Origin: JAVSMW01 sp032027005
GTDB lineage: Bacteria > Bacillota > Thermincolia > Thermincolales > UBA2595
Length of the DNA: 64,000 nt
NCBI GenBank assembly: GCA_032027005.1
Contig: JAVSMW010000001.1
Span: forward strand, 226,598 to 290,597
Reading direction: 5' to 3'
In this document: positions 52,211 through 60,033 of the stretch, piece by piece
How positions within the stretch are numbered: position 1 is the first letter of the stretch
Layout: every line of letters starts with the position of its first letter
Notes under the pieces: generated by a model
Databases searched by the model: none
The model's input: only the letters and a program-made list of their open reading frames with translations
What the model was told of the DNA's origin: nothing
Translations under genes and position numbers: made by a program

Positions 52211-53269
52211 CTATTTTTTACTGCCGGTATTTCTTGTTAACAGCTGATTCATGTATTCTTTTATGGTTTTTGCGGCCCTCTGAACATCAGTGGTGTCTAC
52301 ATTTAAATCGTAATCAGGACTGGGTTGGGTCGGATATTTGTACAAAGGGTCATAATATTTAATTAACAGGTATTCTACGACTTCATCCAGCCTGCCCCTG
52401 TCGACAAGCCCTGTCAATTCCCCAACTACAGCTTTGCCTAATCGTTTTTCCAGAGACATAATGGCTGACTTCAGACCATTTTTGTTATGCTCAATATTGC
52501 CTGCATAAATTCGCTTTATGCGCTGAATCCGTTCTTCGATGGGGCAATAAGCCAGGATATGGATTCCCGAGCGCATAGCATTTACCAACACTTCAGGGAG
52601 TATTATTCTGCCTATCCTCCGGCTCTCGCATTCTACAATAATATACCCGGTCTGTTCCCAAAAAGCCAGTTCTCGAACCAACAGTCCTTCAAACATCTTT
52701 TGGCTGGGCTGAGGTGCCAGACCGATCTGACCAAATACCGAGCCCCGGTTGTTGGCCAATCCTTCCAAATCTACAGCAGGCTCAAAAAATTTCTGCAGTT
52801 CAACTAATATCTCCGTCTTCCCGATTCCGGTTAAGCCGTGGATAACAGCTGTCTTATGAGGCAGAGGCCGCTCCAGATATTCATTAACGTACCTTCTGTA
52901 AGCCTTATAACCGCCAACCAGGCGATACACAGGTATCCCAGCATCCTCCAAAAAGGAACACACCGACTTGCTGCGCATCCCACCCCGCCAGCAAAAAACC
53001 ACCAGTGGCTCCTTTTGCTGCAGTTCCTGGTATTGTTTGATAATCTGAGGCAGGCGCGGAGCAACAAAATTGATTCCCAAAAGCTTGGCATCATCTGCTC
53101 CCTGGTTTCTATAAGCAGTCCCCACCTGTACTCTCTCCGCATCATGCAGGATGGGCAGGTTTACAGCACCGGGAATTGTTGCTTCAACATATTCACTTTC
53201 GGACCTTACATCAATTAGTTTCGCACCTGGTAAGGCCAAAGCCTCCTGGACCGTTATTTCGCTGGACAT
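52211..53269 (-). CDS. mnmH: tRNA 2-selenouridine synthase
   Basis: 352 aa. The N-terminal rhodanese domain has LIDVRSESEYVEATIPGAVNLP and the active-site loop VFCWRGGMRS with its Cys near residue 95. The C-terminal P-loop domain has IHGLTGIGKTEIL. It replaces sulfur by selenium at the wobble 2-thiouridine of some tRNAs via a geranylated intermediate, using selenophosphate. Its presence implies a selenium pathway (SelD) elsewhere. The start at 53269 has AAAGGTGG 4 bases upstream; an in-frame extension to 53383 lacks support. Confidence 0.93.
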   Translation of the reverse strand: MSSEITVQEALALPGAKLIDVRSESEYVEATIPGAVNLPILHDAERVQVGTAYRNQGADDAKLLGINFVAPRLPQIIKQYQELQQKEPLVVFCWRGGMRSKSVCSFLEDAGIPVYRLVGGYKAYRRYVNEYLERPLPHKTAVIHGLTGIGKTEILVELQKFFEPAVDLEGLANNRGSVFGQIGLAPQPSQKMFEGLLVRELAFWEQTGYIIVECESRRIGRIILPEVLVNAMRSGIHILAYCPIEERIQRIKRIYAGNIEHNKNGLKSAIMSLEKRLGKAVVGELTGLVDRGRLDEVVEYLLIKYYDPLYKYPTQPSPDYDLNVDTTDVQRAAKTIKEYMNQLLTRNTGSKK

Positions 53270-53406
53270 GGGACCACCTTTTCGATAGCAAATATTTCTA
53301 CACTTTTCTCTTTTTTCCTTCTTTTCGGACAAAATCCTACATTTTCCATGGTGCTGCCAAGATAATGACGGAAAACAGACCACTGTCCTTAACCTTTTAT
53401 CATTAA

Positions 53407-53512
53407 GTACAAGAAAGGCGCGCCTCGTTCAGTTCCCTCGGCGCGCGCCTTTCTGTACTACACACCTTAGCCTTTTCCACAAATGTGGAAAAGATATAAT
53501 TTCCTGTAGTAC
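53407..53512. promoter_or_regulatory. Nested inverted repeats in the mnmH/SIR2 gap
   Basis: Three structures lie in tandem in this divergent gap: AGAAAGGCGCGC ... GCGCGCCTTTCT within GTAC ends (53407-53457); GTACTACA ... TGTAGTAC (53455-53512); and inside it CTTTTCCACA, two bases, TGTGGAAAAG (53472-53493). They may be operators or attenuators. The rest of the 358-base gap shows no gene. Confidence 0.55.
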
Positions 53513-53627
53513 AAGTATAGCAAAGTAACCATTATCGGTCAAATCATGTGCGCAATGAATAAAGGTACAAAAATTATTTCAATCTATAGATGTATTCTCT
53601 ACCTAGCATTTTGAACAGGAGGTTGCT

Positions 53628-54575
53628 ATGAGTCGGGTTTTTGTCTTAGGTTCCGGTTTCTCCGCCAGGGCAGGTGCCCCTTTATCAAGATCAGTTCTGG
53701 CTAATATTTTCCGGCAGGATAGGTTTATACCCAAGATAATGGAACTGAAATCTTATATTGATTGCTTTCTTTTTCCCGGCAGGCCGGATTGGGTTAATGA
53801 AACAGATTTTGAAGAAGTTTTAAGCCGCCTTGACCTGATCAGGCATTACCAACCTTACCCTAATATTGATTATGAACAGGTTTCATATTACGAAGGTCTG
53901 CTGATAGATGAGTTCACGAAACTACTTAACCCGGAACACTTAGCCCCGGGTCATTTTTCGTACGCCCTTTTTAAAAGGCTGCTTGAGCCTCAGGACAGTA
54001 TTATCTCTTTTAACTACGACTTGATTATGGAGAGCTTGCTGAACTCAGCCAGACTAAGTTATAAATACTGCCTGAACAGCCAGGGTGCTAATCCAGGTGA
54101 CAATACTAATAGTATCAATCTGCTAAAATTACATGGCTCCCTGAACCTTTTTTACTGTCCCCTCTGCAGTACAGTCTATTTTGATAATTCCACCACCTGC
54201 AGGCAGTGTTCCAAAGCAGGTAAATCAGCCGCCCTCAGACGGTTTATCATTGCTCCTACCCTTTTTAAATCCTTTACCGTTCCTGCCCTGCGGAGTTTAT
54301 GGTTCACTGCCCTGCAGGTCCTCGCCGGGGCATCTCAGATATATTTTATTGGCTATTCTTTACCTAAGGCTGACATACTCTCTTACCAATTGTTTGATTT
54401 CGCCAGAAGGATGTCCATACAAAATCAGGAGGTACACCTCATCACAGGCCCTAAATCAGCATCTGAGAGGTTTCGCCAGATATATGGAGAACAGCTGAAA
54501 AATGAAGGAGAAAATTTTGAACAATGGGTCGAGCGGTACACCGAAAACGGTAAAAACAAGACAAAAGACTGCTGA
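53628..54575 (+). CDS. SIR2-like domain protein
   Basis: 315 aa. The Rossmann NAD-binding start VFVLGSGFSARAGAPL (residues 4-19), SFNYDLIMESLL, LLKLHGSLNLFYC (candidate catalytic His) and YFIGYSLPKADILSY follow the SIR2_2 order. A zinc ribbon CPLC ... CRQC is present at about residues 175-195. SIR2-like domains can be deacylases or NAD hydrolases in phage defence; no defence partner gene (HerA, TIR, Argonaute) is adjacent. AGGAGG precedes the ATG. It starts the rightward accessory block. Confidence 0.82.
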   Translation: MSRVFVLGSGFSARAGAPLSRSVLANIFRQDRFIPKIMELKSYIDCFLFPGRPDWVNETDFEEVLSRLDLIRHYQPYPNIDYEQVSYYEGLLIDEFTKLLNPEHLAPGHFSYALFKRLLEPQDSIISFNYDLIMESLLNSARLSYKYCLNSQGANPGDNTNSINLLKLHGSLNLFYCPLCSTVYFDNSTTCRQCSKAGKSAALRRFIIAPTLFKSFTVPALRSLWFTALQVLAGASQIYFIGYSLPKADILSYQLFDFARRMSIQNQEVHLITGPKSASERFRQIYGEQLKNEGENFEQWVERYTENGKNKTKDC

Positions 54576-54588
54576 TCCAGTCAGCAGC
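54568..54588 (+). terminator. Hairpin at the end of the SIR2-like gene
   Basis: CTGCTGA, 5 bases, TCAGCAG. The stop codon lies inside the left arm. There is no long T-run, so terminator strength is doubtful. Confidence 0.45.
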
Positions 54589-54594
54589 CTTAAA

Positions 54595-54712
54595 CTTAGT
54601 GAACTCGTTCAGCTAAAGCTGAACATCGGGGCTTCGGTGGGGGACTCTACCCCCACCGAAGAGTAGAAGCTGTAACCCACATTTATAGAAGTGGGGATCT
54701 TAAGTGGTAATC
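54595..54712 (+). repeat. Palindromic repeat, copy E (divergent)
   Basis: Three hairpins: GTTCAGCT/AGCTGAAC, CTTCGGTGGGGG/CCCCCACCGAAG and CCCAC ... GTGGG. The last has TTTATAGAAGTGGGGATCTT, which parallels TTTACAGAAGCGGGAGTCTT in copy C, so the family is the same but the first part differs. It lies between convergent genes. Confidence 0.6.
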
Positions 54713-54717
54713 AAATC

Positions 54718-55116
54718 TTAACCTATTTTTTGGCCTGCCATAGGCCCAGGCTTTAGAGTTTGTATCTCTTCAATATGTACTAGTACTACAGCTTTTGGCC
54801 TGGGCATACCATTCTGCTCAGACAAGGCTGCAGCTCTCTCGTAATTTTCACCACTGCTCTGAACTTCGGCTTGTCCCAAAAAGCGGTAGCCATCAACTGT
54901 ATCCCGATCTACGACTGCGATCACTACACTGGAACCATCCAATAAATTGTTGTAGGTAATTCTGCCGGTACCTTCAGTAAAAATTATTGTTTCGTCATCT
55001 AAGACACGGGTTGACCGCTTTGGAGCAATATTTTGTTTCCCGTCTTTGCTCACTGTGCCGACAAAGCATTGAAAATTGTTGACCATTTCTTTCATTTCCG
55101 GTGTCAAAACAGCCAT
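54718..55116 (-). CDS. Pyridoxamine 5'-phosphate oxidase-like flavin-binding protein
   Basis: 132 aa split-barrel protein: MVNNFQCFVGTVSKDGKQNIAPKRST (in parts, residues 11-36) gives the FMN-phosphate contact region, and ITYNNLLDGSSVVIAVVDRDTVDGYRFLG fits the family. The substrate is unknown. It is divergent from the HxlR regulator gene with 118 bases between, so shared control is likely. An AT-rich palindrome TTATAAT-TT-ATTATAA lies upstream. Confidence 0.85.
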   Translation of the reverse strand: MAVLTPEMKEMVNNFQCFVGTVSKDGKQNIAPKRSTRVLDDETIIFTEGTGRITYNNLLDGSSVVIAVVDRDTVDGYRFLGQAEVQSSGENYERAAALSEQNGMPRPKAVVLVHIEEIQTLKPGPMAGQKIG

Positions 55117-55174
55117 TACATAACCTCCTTGAATTCATCATTATAATTTATTATAATAAACAATTGAACCAAAA

Positions 55175-55204
55175 TTGCAAGTAGGCACCGATTAGTGCTA
55201 TAGT
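55175..55204 (+). promoter_or_regulatory. Promoter of the HxlR gene
   Basis: TTGCAA, 18 bases, TATAGT. The -10 overlaps the candidate operator at 55203. Confidence 0.6.
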
Positions 55205-55222
55205 ATAAAAAAAGATACTATT
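55203..55222 (+). promoter_or_regulatory. Candidate HxlR operator 1
   Basis: GTATAAAAAAAGATACTATT, with dyad TAGTAT-N8-ATACTA. It overlaps the -10 of the HxlR gene and resembles the site at 55646 in 17 of 20 positions. Autorepression is likely. Confidence 0.6.
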
Positions 55223-55234
55223 AGGGGGGCTGTT

Positions 55235-55633
55235 ATGTTGGATAAGGTGATAAATAAACATGAAGCATGTTTTATGAAAGACAAATGTGAAAAATATGAT
55301 ATTTGCCCAATGATTCTAGTCCAAAATCTCCTTTCAGGCAAAAGAAAGCTTTTGATATTATGGTATTTAAACTACGGCAAACTTAGATTCAGTGATTTAA
55401 AAAGAAGGCTGCCGAATGTTACCCAAAAAATGTTGACCCAGCAGCTGCGCAGCCTGGAAGAGGACAGGCTGATCGAGAGAAAGGTTTATCCAATTGTCCC
55501 TCCCAAAGTAGAATATGGTTTAACCAAAATGGGCAAAAAAATTATACCTATATTGGAGATGATGCACAGTTTTGGCTCTGAGTACCTAAAGGAGAAATTT
55601 AATGGAGACTTAATCAGCAGCAGGGACAACTAG
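55235..55633 (+). CDS. HxlR-family transcriptional regulator
   Basis: 132 aa winged-helix regulator. The family Cys-Pro is in YDICPM (Cys24), with further cysteines at 12 and 18. The DNA-binding part has GKLRFSDLKRRLPNVTQKML and LTQQLRSLEEDRLIERKVY. Cysteines in HxlR proteins such as YodB and HypR sense electrophiles or redox state; the extra two here could serve that or bind metal. A GGGGGG ribosome site precedes the ATG. It is followed by the ferredoxin/ASKHA gene. Confidence 0.9.
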   Translation: MLDKVINKHEACFMKDKCEKYDICPMILVQNLLSGKRKLLILWYLNYGKLRFSDLKRRLPNVTQKMLTQQLRSLEEDRLIERKVYPIVPPKVEYGLTKMGKKIIPILEMMHSFGSEYLKEKFNGDLISSRDN

Positions 55634-55645
55634 TTGCTTCTTGTG

Positions 55646-55665
55646 GTATCAAAAAGGATACTATG
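55646..55665 (+). promoter_or_regulatory. Candidate HxlR operator 2
   Basis: GTATCAAAAAGGATACTATG, a perfect GTATC-N6-GATAC dyad that matches operator 1 in 17 of 20 bases, 108 bases before the ferredoxin/ASKHA start codon. Confidence 0.55.
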
Positions 55666-55772
55666 CAACAAAAAAGTGCCTACTAGTAAAAAAGATATCA
55701 AGAAAATATAATGATTTTAGCAGAGTGGTTACAATAATCACTCTTTTTATTTCAAGTGCGGGAGGGAATATC

Positions 55773-57596
55773 GTGGAGTTTAAAATAAGATTTATGCCTG
55801 ATGATAAAGAAGTTACCGTAATCCAGGGGACAAATCTTAAAGATGCTGCGAATTTAGCCGGGATTCAGCTAAAGAGCAGCTGTGGCGGAGCCGGTACTTG
55901 TGGTAAATGTAAAGTAGAATTAGCCGGGAAATCTGTCCTGGCCTGTAAAACAGCGGTGAATCAGGACATGGAGATAACTATTCCTCTTGATTCACGCCTT
56001 TCAGAGCACAAAGTATTGGTAGACAATCAATCCGATGTAAAAGATGTGTTGGCAGGCTATCAATTTAACCCTATTGTGAGGAAATTAAATCTCACTTTAA
56101 CTGAACCTACTTTGGAAGACAATACAAGTGACCTGTCGAGATTGCTGACTCAACTCAGAAAAGAGTTTAATGTTGATAACGCAAAAATAAACCTGGCTAA
56201 TTTTGTCAATATAGGTCCTATTCTAAGGGAAAAAAACTATCAGGTTACTGTGACTCTGGTGCACCTGGGTGACTTTTCAGAAATTGTGGATATAGAAGCT
56301 GGGCACAGCGAAAAGCCGCCCTATGGTATCGCCCTGGATATTGGAACAACCACGATCGCTGTTAATTTAATTGACTTAAATAATGGTAATATCCTAGACA
56401 GACTTGGCACATATAATACACAGGCCCAATACGGCGATGATGTCATCAGCAGAATTATTTATGCCGATGAATCTGCAGACAATTTAAAAAAGCTTCAGGA
56501 ACTGGTGATCAACACAACTAATAAACTCATCAGGGAAATGCTGAAAAAACATTCTCTGATTTCTAAAGATATCTCAGTTATGATTGCAGCAGGCAATACT
56601 ACCATGACTCATCTGTTCCTGGGGGTCTCCCCTAAATACCTCCGGCTTGAACCATATATCCCTGCTGTTACAACACTGCCCCCTGTAAAAGCCAAAGATT
56701 TAAAAATCGCCATGAACTCGGAGGGATATATCATCATGTACCCGTCAGTTGCCAGCTATGTTGGCGGCGACATAGTATCAGGTGCACTTGTCACAGGCAT
56801 TGACCGGCAGGAAAATATTACTTTATTTATCGATATCGGGACCAATGGGGAAATGGTATTAGGTAACCAGGACTGGCTGGTAACGTGTGCCTGTTCTGCC
56901 GGCCCGTCCTTTGAGGGCAGGGGAATCAGCAATGGTATGCGGGCCATGTCAGGAGCTATTGAAAAAGTAGAGATTAACCCGGAAAACCTGGATATAAAAC
57001 TGTCTGTTGTCGGTAATGTTCCACCCATCGGCATTTGTGGTTCAGGATTAATTGATGTCCTGGCGAAAATGAACAAGGCCGGAATAATAAATCGCACCGG
57101 CAAGTTTAATGACCTGCAGAATAAGAGAATCCGGGTTGTCGAAGGCGAACCACAGTATATCTTAGCTTTTAAAGAAGAGTCAGGCAACGGTAAGGATATT
57201 GTGGTTAGTGAGTCTGATGTTAAAAACCTGATCCGGTCCAAAGGAGCAGTTTATGCCGGAATCCGCTCCATGTTGGATATGGTTCAGCTAAGTGAAGAAG
57301 ATATCGAAACAGTTATTATTGCCGGTGGTTTTGGAAATTACCTGCATATCAATGACGCTATTGAGATTGGTCTGCTGCCTGATATCCCAAGGGAAAAATA
57401 TAAATTTGTCGGGAATAGTTCATTAAAGGGTGCCCATTTGGCTTTAATATCCCAAGAGGCCTTTGCGCAGGCCACTCCTTTGGCTGAAAAAATGACTTAT
57501 CTGGAATTATCGGTAGGCAATTCATTTTTTGACCAGTATGTATCCGCTTTATTCCTGCCGCATACTGACTTAAGTCTATTTCCAACTGTAGCATAA
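55773..57596 (+). CDS. Ferredoxin-ASKHA protein (RACE/DUF4445 family)
   Basis: 607 aa. The N-terminal 2Fe-2S ferredoxin (about residues 1-75) has Cys ligands in SSCGGAGTCGKCKV and VLACKT. A linker follows, and then a large actin-like ATPase part with ALDIGTTTIAVNLIDL (about 190), FIDIGTNGEMVLG and IIAGGFGNYLH. Members such as RamA/AcsV reductively reactivate corrinoid methyltransferase proteins that have gone to Co(II). The start is GTG 55773 (GGGAGGG, 6 bases). The stop is followed at once by repeat copy D. No methyltransferase or corrinoid-protein gene is adjacent, so its partner lies elsewhere. Confidence 0.9.
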   Translation: MEFKIRFMPDDKEVTVIQGTNLKDAANLAGIQLKSSCGGAGTCGKCKVELAGKSVLACKTAVNQDMEITIPLDSRLSEHKVLVDNQSDVKDVLAGYQFNPIVRKLNLTLTEPTLEDNTSDLSRLLTQLRKEFNVDNAKINLANFVNIGPILREKNYQVTVTLVHLGDFSEIVDIEAGHSEKPPYGIALDIGTTTIAVNLIDLNNGNILDRLGTYNTQAQYGDDVISRIIYADESADNLKKLQELVINTTNKLIREMLKKHSLISKDISVMIAAGNTTMTHLFLGVSPKYLRLEPYIPAVTTLPPVKAKDLKIAMNSEGYIIMYPSVASYVGGDIVSGALVTGIDRQENITLFIDIGTNGEMVLGNQDWLVTCACSAGPSFEGRGISNGMRAMSGAIEKVEINPENLDIKLSVVGNVPPIGICGSGLIDVLAKMNKAGIINRTGKFNDLQNKRIRVVEGEPQYILAFKEESGNGKDIVVSESDVKNLIRSKGAVYAGIRSMLDMVQLSEEDIETVIIAGGFGNYLHINDAIEIGLLPDIPREKYKFVGNSSLKGAHLALISQEAFAQATPLAEKMTYLELSVGNSFFDQYVSALFLPHTDLSLFPTVA

Positions 57597-57721
57597 AGTG
57601 AAACTTACTTCAGGTGGAGCTTTTTTCTCCACCTGGAGTTTAGTTGAACTTATCCAGGGGCTTAGTGCCACTTATCTCCCGATTTTAGCAGCGGAAGTCT
57701 TAGTGGTGCTTAGCTATCTGA
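57597..57721 (+). repeat. Bipartite palindromic repeat, copy D
   Basis: Starts directly after the TAA stop with AGTGAAACTTACTTCAGGTG, the same bases that follow the DUF3842 stop in copy A. Hairpin 1 is CTCCACCTGGAG-type. Hairpin 2 has GGGCTTAGTGCCACTT / AGTGGTGCTTAG arms around CTCCCG ... GCGGAAG. Confidence 0.8.
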
Positions 57722-57751
57722 CAAGTGGACACTGTGTCGGCAACAAATATA

Positions 57752-57793
57752 GGGAGCGTCCCATAAGAAGGAAACTTATGGGCACGCTCCCTA
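57752..57793 (+). terminator. Strong hairpin between the ASKHA and YkvI genes
   Basis: AGGGAGCGTCCCATAAG and CTTATGGGCACGCTCCCT form a stem of 17 pairs with a one-base bulge, then ATTATTATTTC. It is either a terminator or a leader structure for the YkvI-like gene. Confidence 0.7.
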
Positions 57794-57879
57794 TTATTAT
57801 TTCTCAAAAATTGCGGGTTTTTTTGCTGATGGTCAAACATATATTTTTCTTAAGGAAAGAATATTCAAGGGGTGAGACC

Positions 57880-58947
57880 ATGACCCTGCTCAGGAATATA
57901 GAGTTGAAAGAAATCTGGTATGTAGCTGCTACCTTTATCGGAACCGTTATTGGGGCGGGATTTGCCTCAGGGCAGGAAATCCTGAAATTTTTCTCTCATT
58001 ATGGTCCCGGGGGAATCGCCGGCATATTGTTCAGCTGCCTGCTGTTCAGTATCAGCGGAACCATGATTATGTATCTCGGGAGTAAGCTTGAGGCATCCTC
58101 TTTTGCGGATGTCATTAGACACGTTTGTGGTAAAAGATTCGGCCTGACCATGGACCTCCTACTCGGAGTGTTTCTGTTTGGTACTTTAAGCGTCATGCTG
58201 GCAGGTTCGGGCGCGGTTTTCTCGCAGCAGTGGGGGCTGCCTTTCTGGTTTGGTACAGGTGCGACCTTAATTATCACTGTACTCACTGCCCTGTTCGGTT
58301 TAAAGGGAGTAATCAGAGCTAATACCCTGATTGTACCTTTAATGATTTTTTTCTGCCTGCTGGTGACTCTGCCCGCTATTTCATCAAACAGGCTGCATTA
58401 TGCCCTGAGCGACTTTATTCCCGCCGGGGACGGTGCCGCACCGCACTGGCTGCTCTCGGCCCTGCTGTACGTTTCATACAATATTACTTTAGGCACTTCG
58501 GTCCTGGCCCCCATAAGCCGGGAAATACGCTCCCCTTCGTCCCTGCTGTGGGGTGGTATTTTTGGGGGATTGGGTCTGGGAGGCCTGGCCATGCTGATCA
58601 ATCTGGCTATCCTTTGTAATTACCCCGCTGCTGCCCGGTTTGAAGTACCCAGCCTTTTTGTGGCAAGCCATCTGACTCCGGTAATCCAGCTTATTTTTTC
58701 TTTCGTTCTTTGGGCTGAAATTTTTAGCACCATTATTGGTACATTATTCGGCCTGGCAGTCCGCCTTGCCGCTCTGACCAGGCTGAATTATAACCTCATC
58801 ATCATCGCACTGATGATCACAGCATTGGGCTTGAGCCAGTTAGGCTTCGCCGGCCTGGTTGGCATAATCTACCCTATGTTTGGCTACATCTCACTGTTTT
58901 TTCTGGCTGCCCTGTTAGCTTACCCAATACTCAGGAGTAAACAATGA
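57880..58947 (+). CDS. YkvI-like polytopic membrane protein
   Basis: 355 aa with about ten hydrophobic helices. The first helix has AATFIGTVIGAGFASGQEILKFF (in parts, residues 14-36), a small-residue and unwound-helix pattern like that of LeuT-fold amino-acid or sodium symporters. YkvI-type proteins have no proven substrate. GGGGTGAG precedes the ATG at 57880. It converges on the BMP lipoprotein gene with a gap of 10 bases. Confidence 0.85.
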   Translation: MTLLRNIELKEIWYVAATFIGTVIGAGFASGQEILKFFSHYGPGGIAGILFSCLLFSISGTMIMYLGSKLEASSFADVIRHVCGKRFGLTMDLLLGVFLFGTLSVMLAGSGAVFSQQWGLPFWFGTGATLIITVLTALFGLKGVIRANTLIVPLMIFFCLLVTLPAISSNRLHYALSDFIPAGDGAAPHWLLSALLYVSYNITLGTSVLAPISREIRSPSSLLWGGIFGGLGLGGLAMLINLAILCNYPAAARFEVPSLFVASHLTPVIQLIFSFVLWAEIFSTIIGTLFGLAVRLAALTRLNYNLIIIALMITALGLSQLGFAGLVGIIYPMFGYISLFFLAALLAYPILRSKQ

Positions 58948-58957
58948 TACTGCGGCA

Positions 58958-60013
58958 TTATTCTTGCTCAACTACGATAACTATCCCGTCAGGGATACTA
59001 ATTGCCAAAGGCTTGACCTGCCCTGTTTTAAGTTGTGCTTTGACTGTATTAATCCTGGCAGAAACATCAGCTGGAACTGCCGGCCCTGGGATAAAATCCA
59101 GAGCACTCTGGGCCAGGCCAAAATCGTGCCGGTCGGTGGTTAATTTCCCATCTGCCATCTGCCGGGCCAGGTCATAAATCGCGGAATCTTCTTTTTTCTG
59201 GATCGCACCATACTCATTTGACGGTGTCGCGTTCATCAATTGGATATCGTTACAGATAGAAATTTTTCTGTTCTGTACAGCCGCATTGACAACCCCCTGG
59301 TTGACACTGTTACCGGCACTGAAAATCACATCAACCCCGCCCTTGTACAGGTTATCAGCAGCACTTTGGGCCAATTCCGCAGCTTTTGCGGCTTTGTCTG
59401 TCACTCCGGTGTAAGAAATATTGACCTTTACCTGTTTCCCATCTGTAGAATTCACATACTGAACTCCCCTGACGAAGCTGTTTTCTATGGATTTAACTGC
59501 AGCAGCAGGTTCTCCAACATAACCAACCAGATTTGTCTTTGTCATCGAAGCCGCCTGCACACCGGCTAAAAAAGCCCCTTCATCCTCCAGTATTTTTACG
59601 CTGGCAACATTGGGTTCGTCGACTTCTCCGTCAATAATGACAAATTTTACATCAGGGTATTGGGGGGCAATGTTGACTAAATCCGCTGCCATCCCCGCCC
59701 CAACGGCCACTACCATATCATAAAGGTTCTCGGCAAAAAAGCTGAGAGACTCCCGGTCATCAGCCAAATCTTTGGGAGCGAGTATTTTATATTCAATATC
59801 TAGATCCTTGGCAGCACTCTGAATCCCTGCGGTCACTGCCTCATTCAAACCAACAGTACTTTTCCCCGGGGAAGCCAGAACAATCCCGACTTTTTTTAAA
59901 CCGACCGAACCATACTTCTGGTACTGCGGACCACTCTCAGGCCCGCAACCGCTAAGTGCGACAAGTGCTGCTAGGATTAAACAAACTATGCTGTTGCGTC
60001 TAAATATAGTCAT
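58958..60013 (-). CDS. BMP-family substrate-binding lipoprotein
   Basis: 351 aa. Signal peptide with lipobox LSGC near residue 22. The BMP/Med fold follows: VGIVLASPGKSTVGLNEAV, DMVVAVGAGMAADLVNIA, FVIIDGEVDEPNVASV, EGAFLAGVQAASMTKTN and DVIFSAGNSVNQGVV. Such proteins bind nucleosides for an ABC importer, but no permease or ATPase gene is here. ATG 60013 or TTG 60016 is the start, both behind GGGAGG. It lies just after ftsK, as a probable cotranscribed gene. Confidence 0.9.
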   Translation of the reverse strand: MTIFRRNSIVCLILAALVALSGCGPESGPQYQKYGSVGLKKVGIVLASPGKSTVGLNEAVTAGIQSAAKDLDIEYKILAPKDLADDRESLSFFAENLYDMVVAVGAGMAADLVNIAPQYPDVKFVIIDGEVDEPNVASVKILEDEGAFLAGVQAASMTKTNLVGYVGEPAAAVKSIENSFVRGVQYVNSTDGKQVKVNISYTGVTDKAAKAAELAQSAADNLYKGGVDVIFSAGNSVNQGVVNAAVQNRKISICNDIQLMNATPSNEYGAIQKKEDSAIYDLARQMADGKLTTDRHDFGLAQSALDFIPGPAVPADVSARINTVKAQLKTGQVKPLAISIPDGIVIVVEQE

Positions 60014-60033
60014 CAAGCTACTTCCTCCCAAGC

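Noticed and set aside
53628..54575. Assignment of the SIR2-like protein to a named defence system (Thoeris, DSR, SIR2-HerA)
   Set aside because: No partner genes or extra domains typical of those systems are present.
55141..55156. PerR box (TTATAAT-TT-ATTATAA)
   Set aside because: It has two central bases instead of one and lies in very AT-rich DNA; chance is likely. A good promoter for the leftward gene was not found either.
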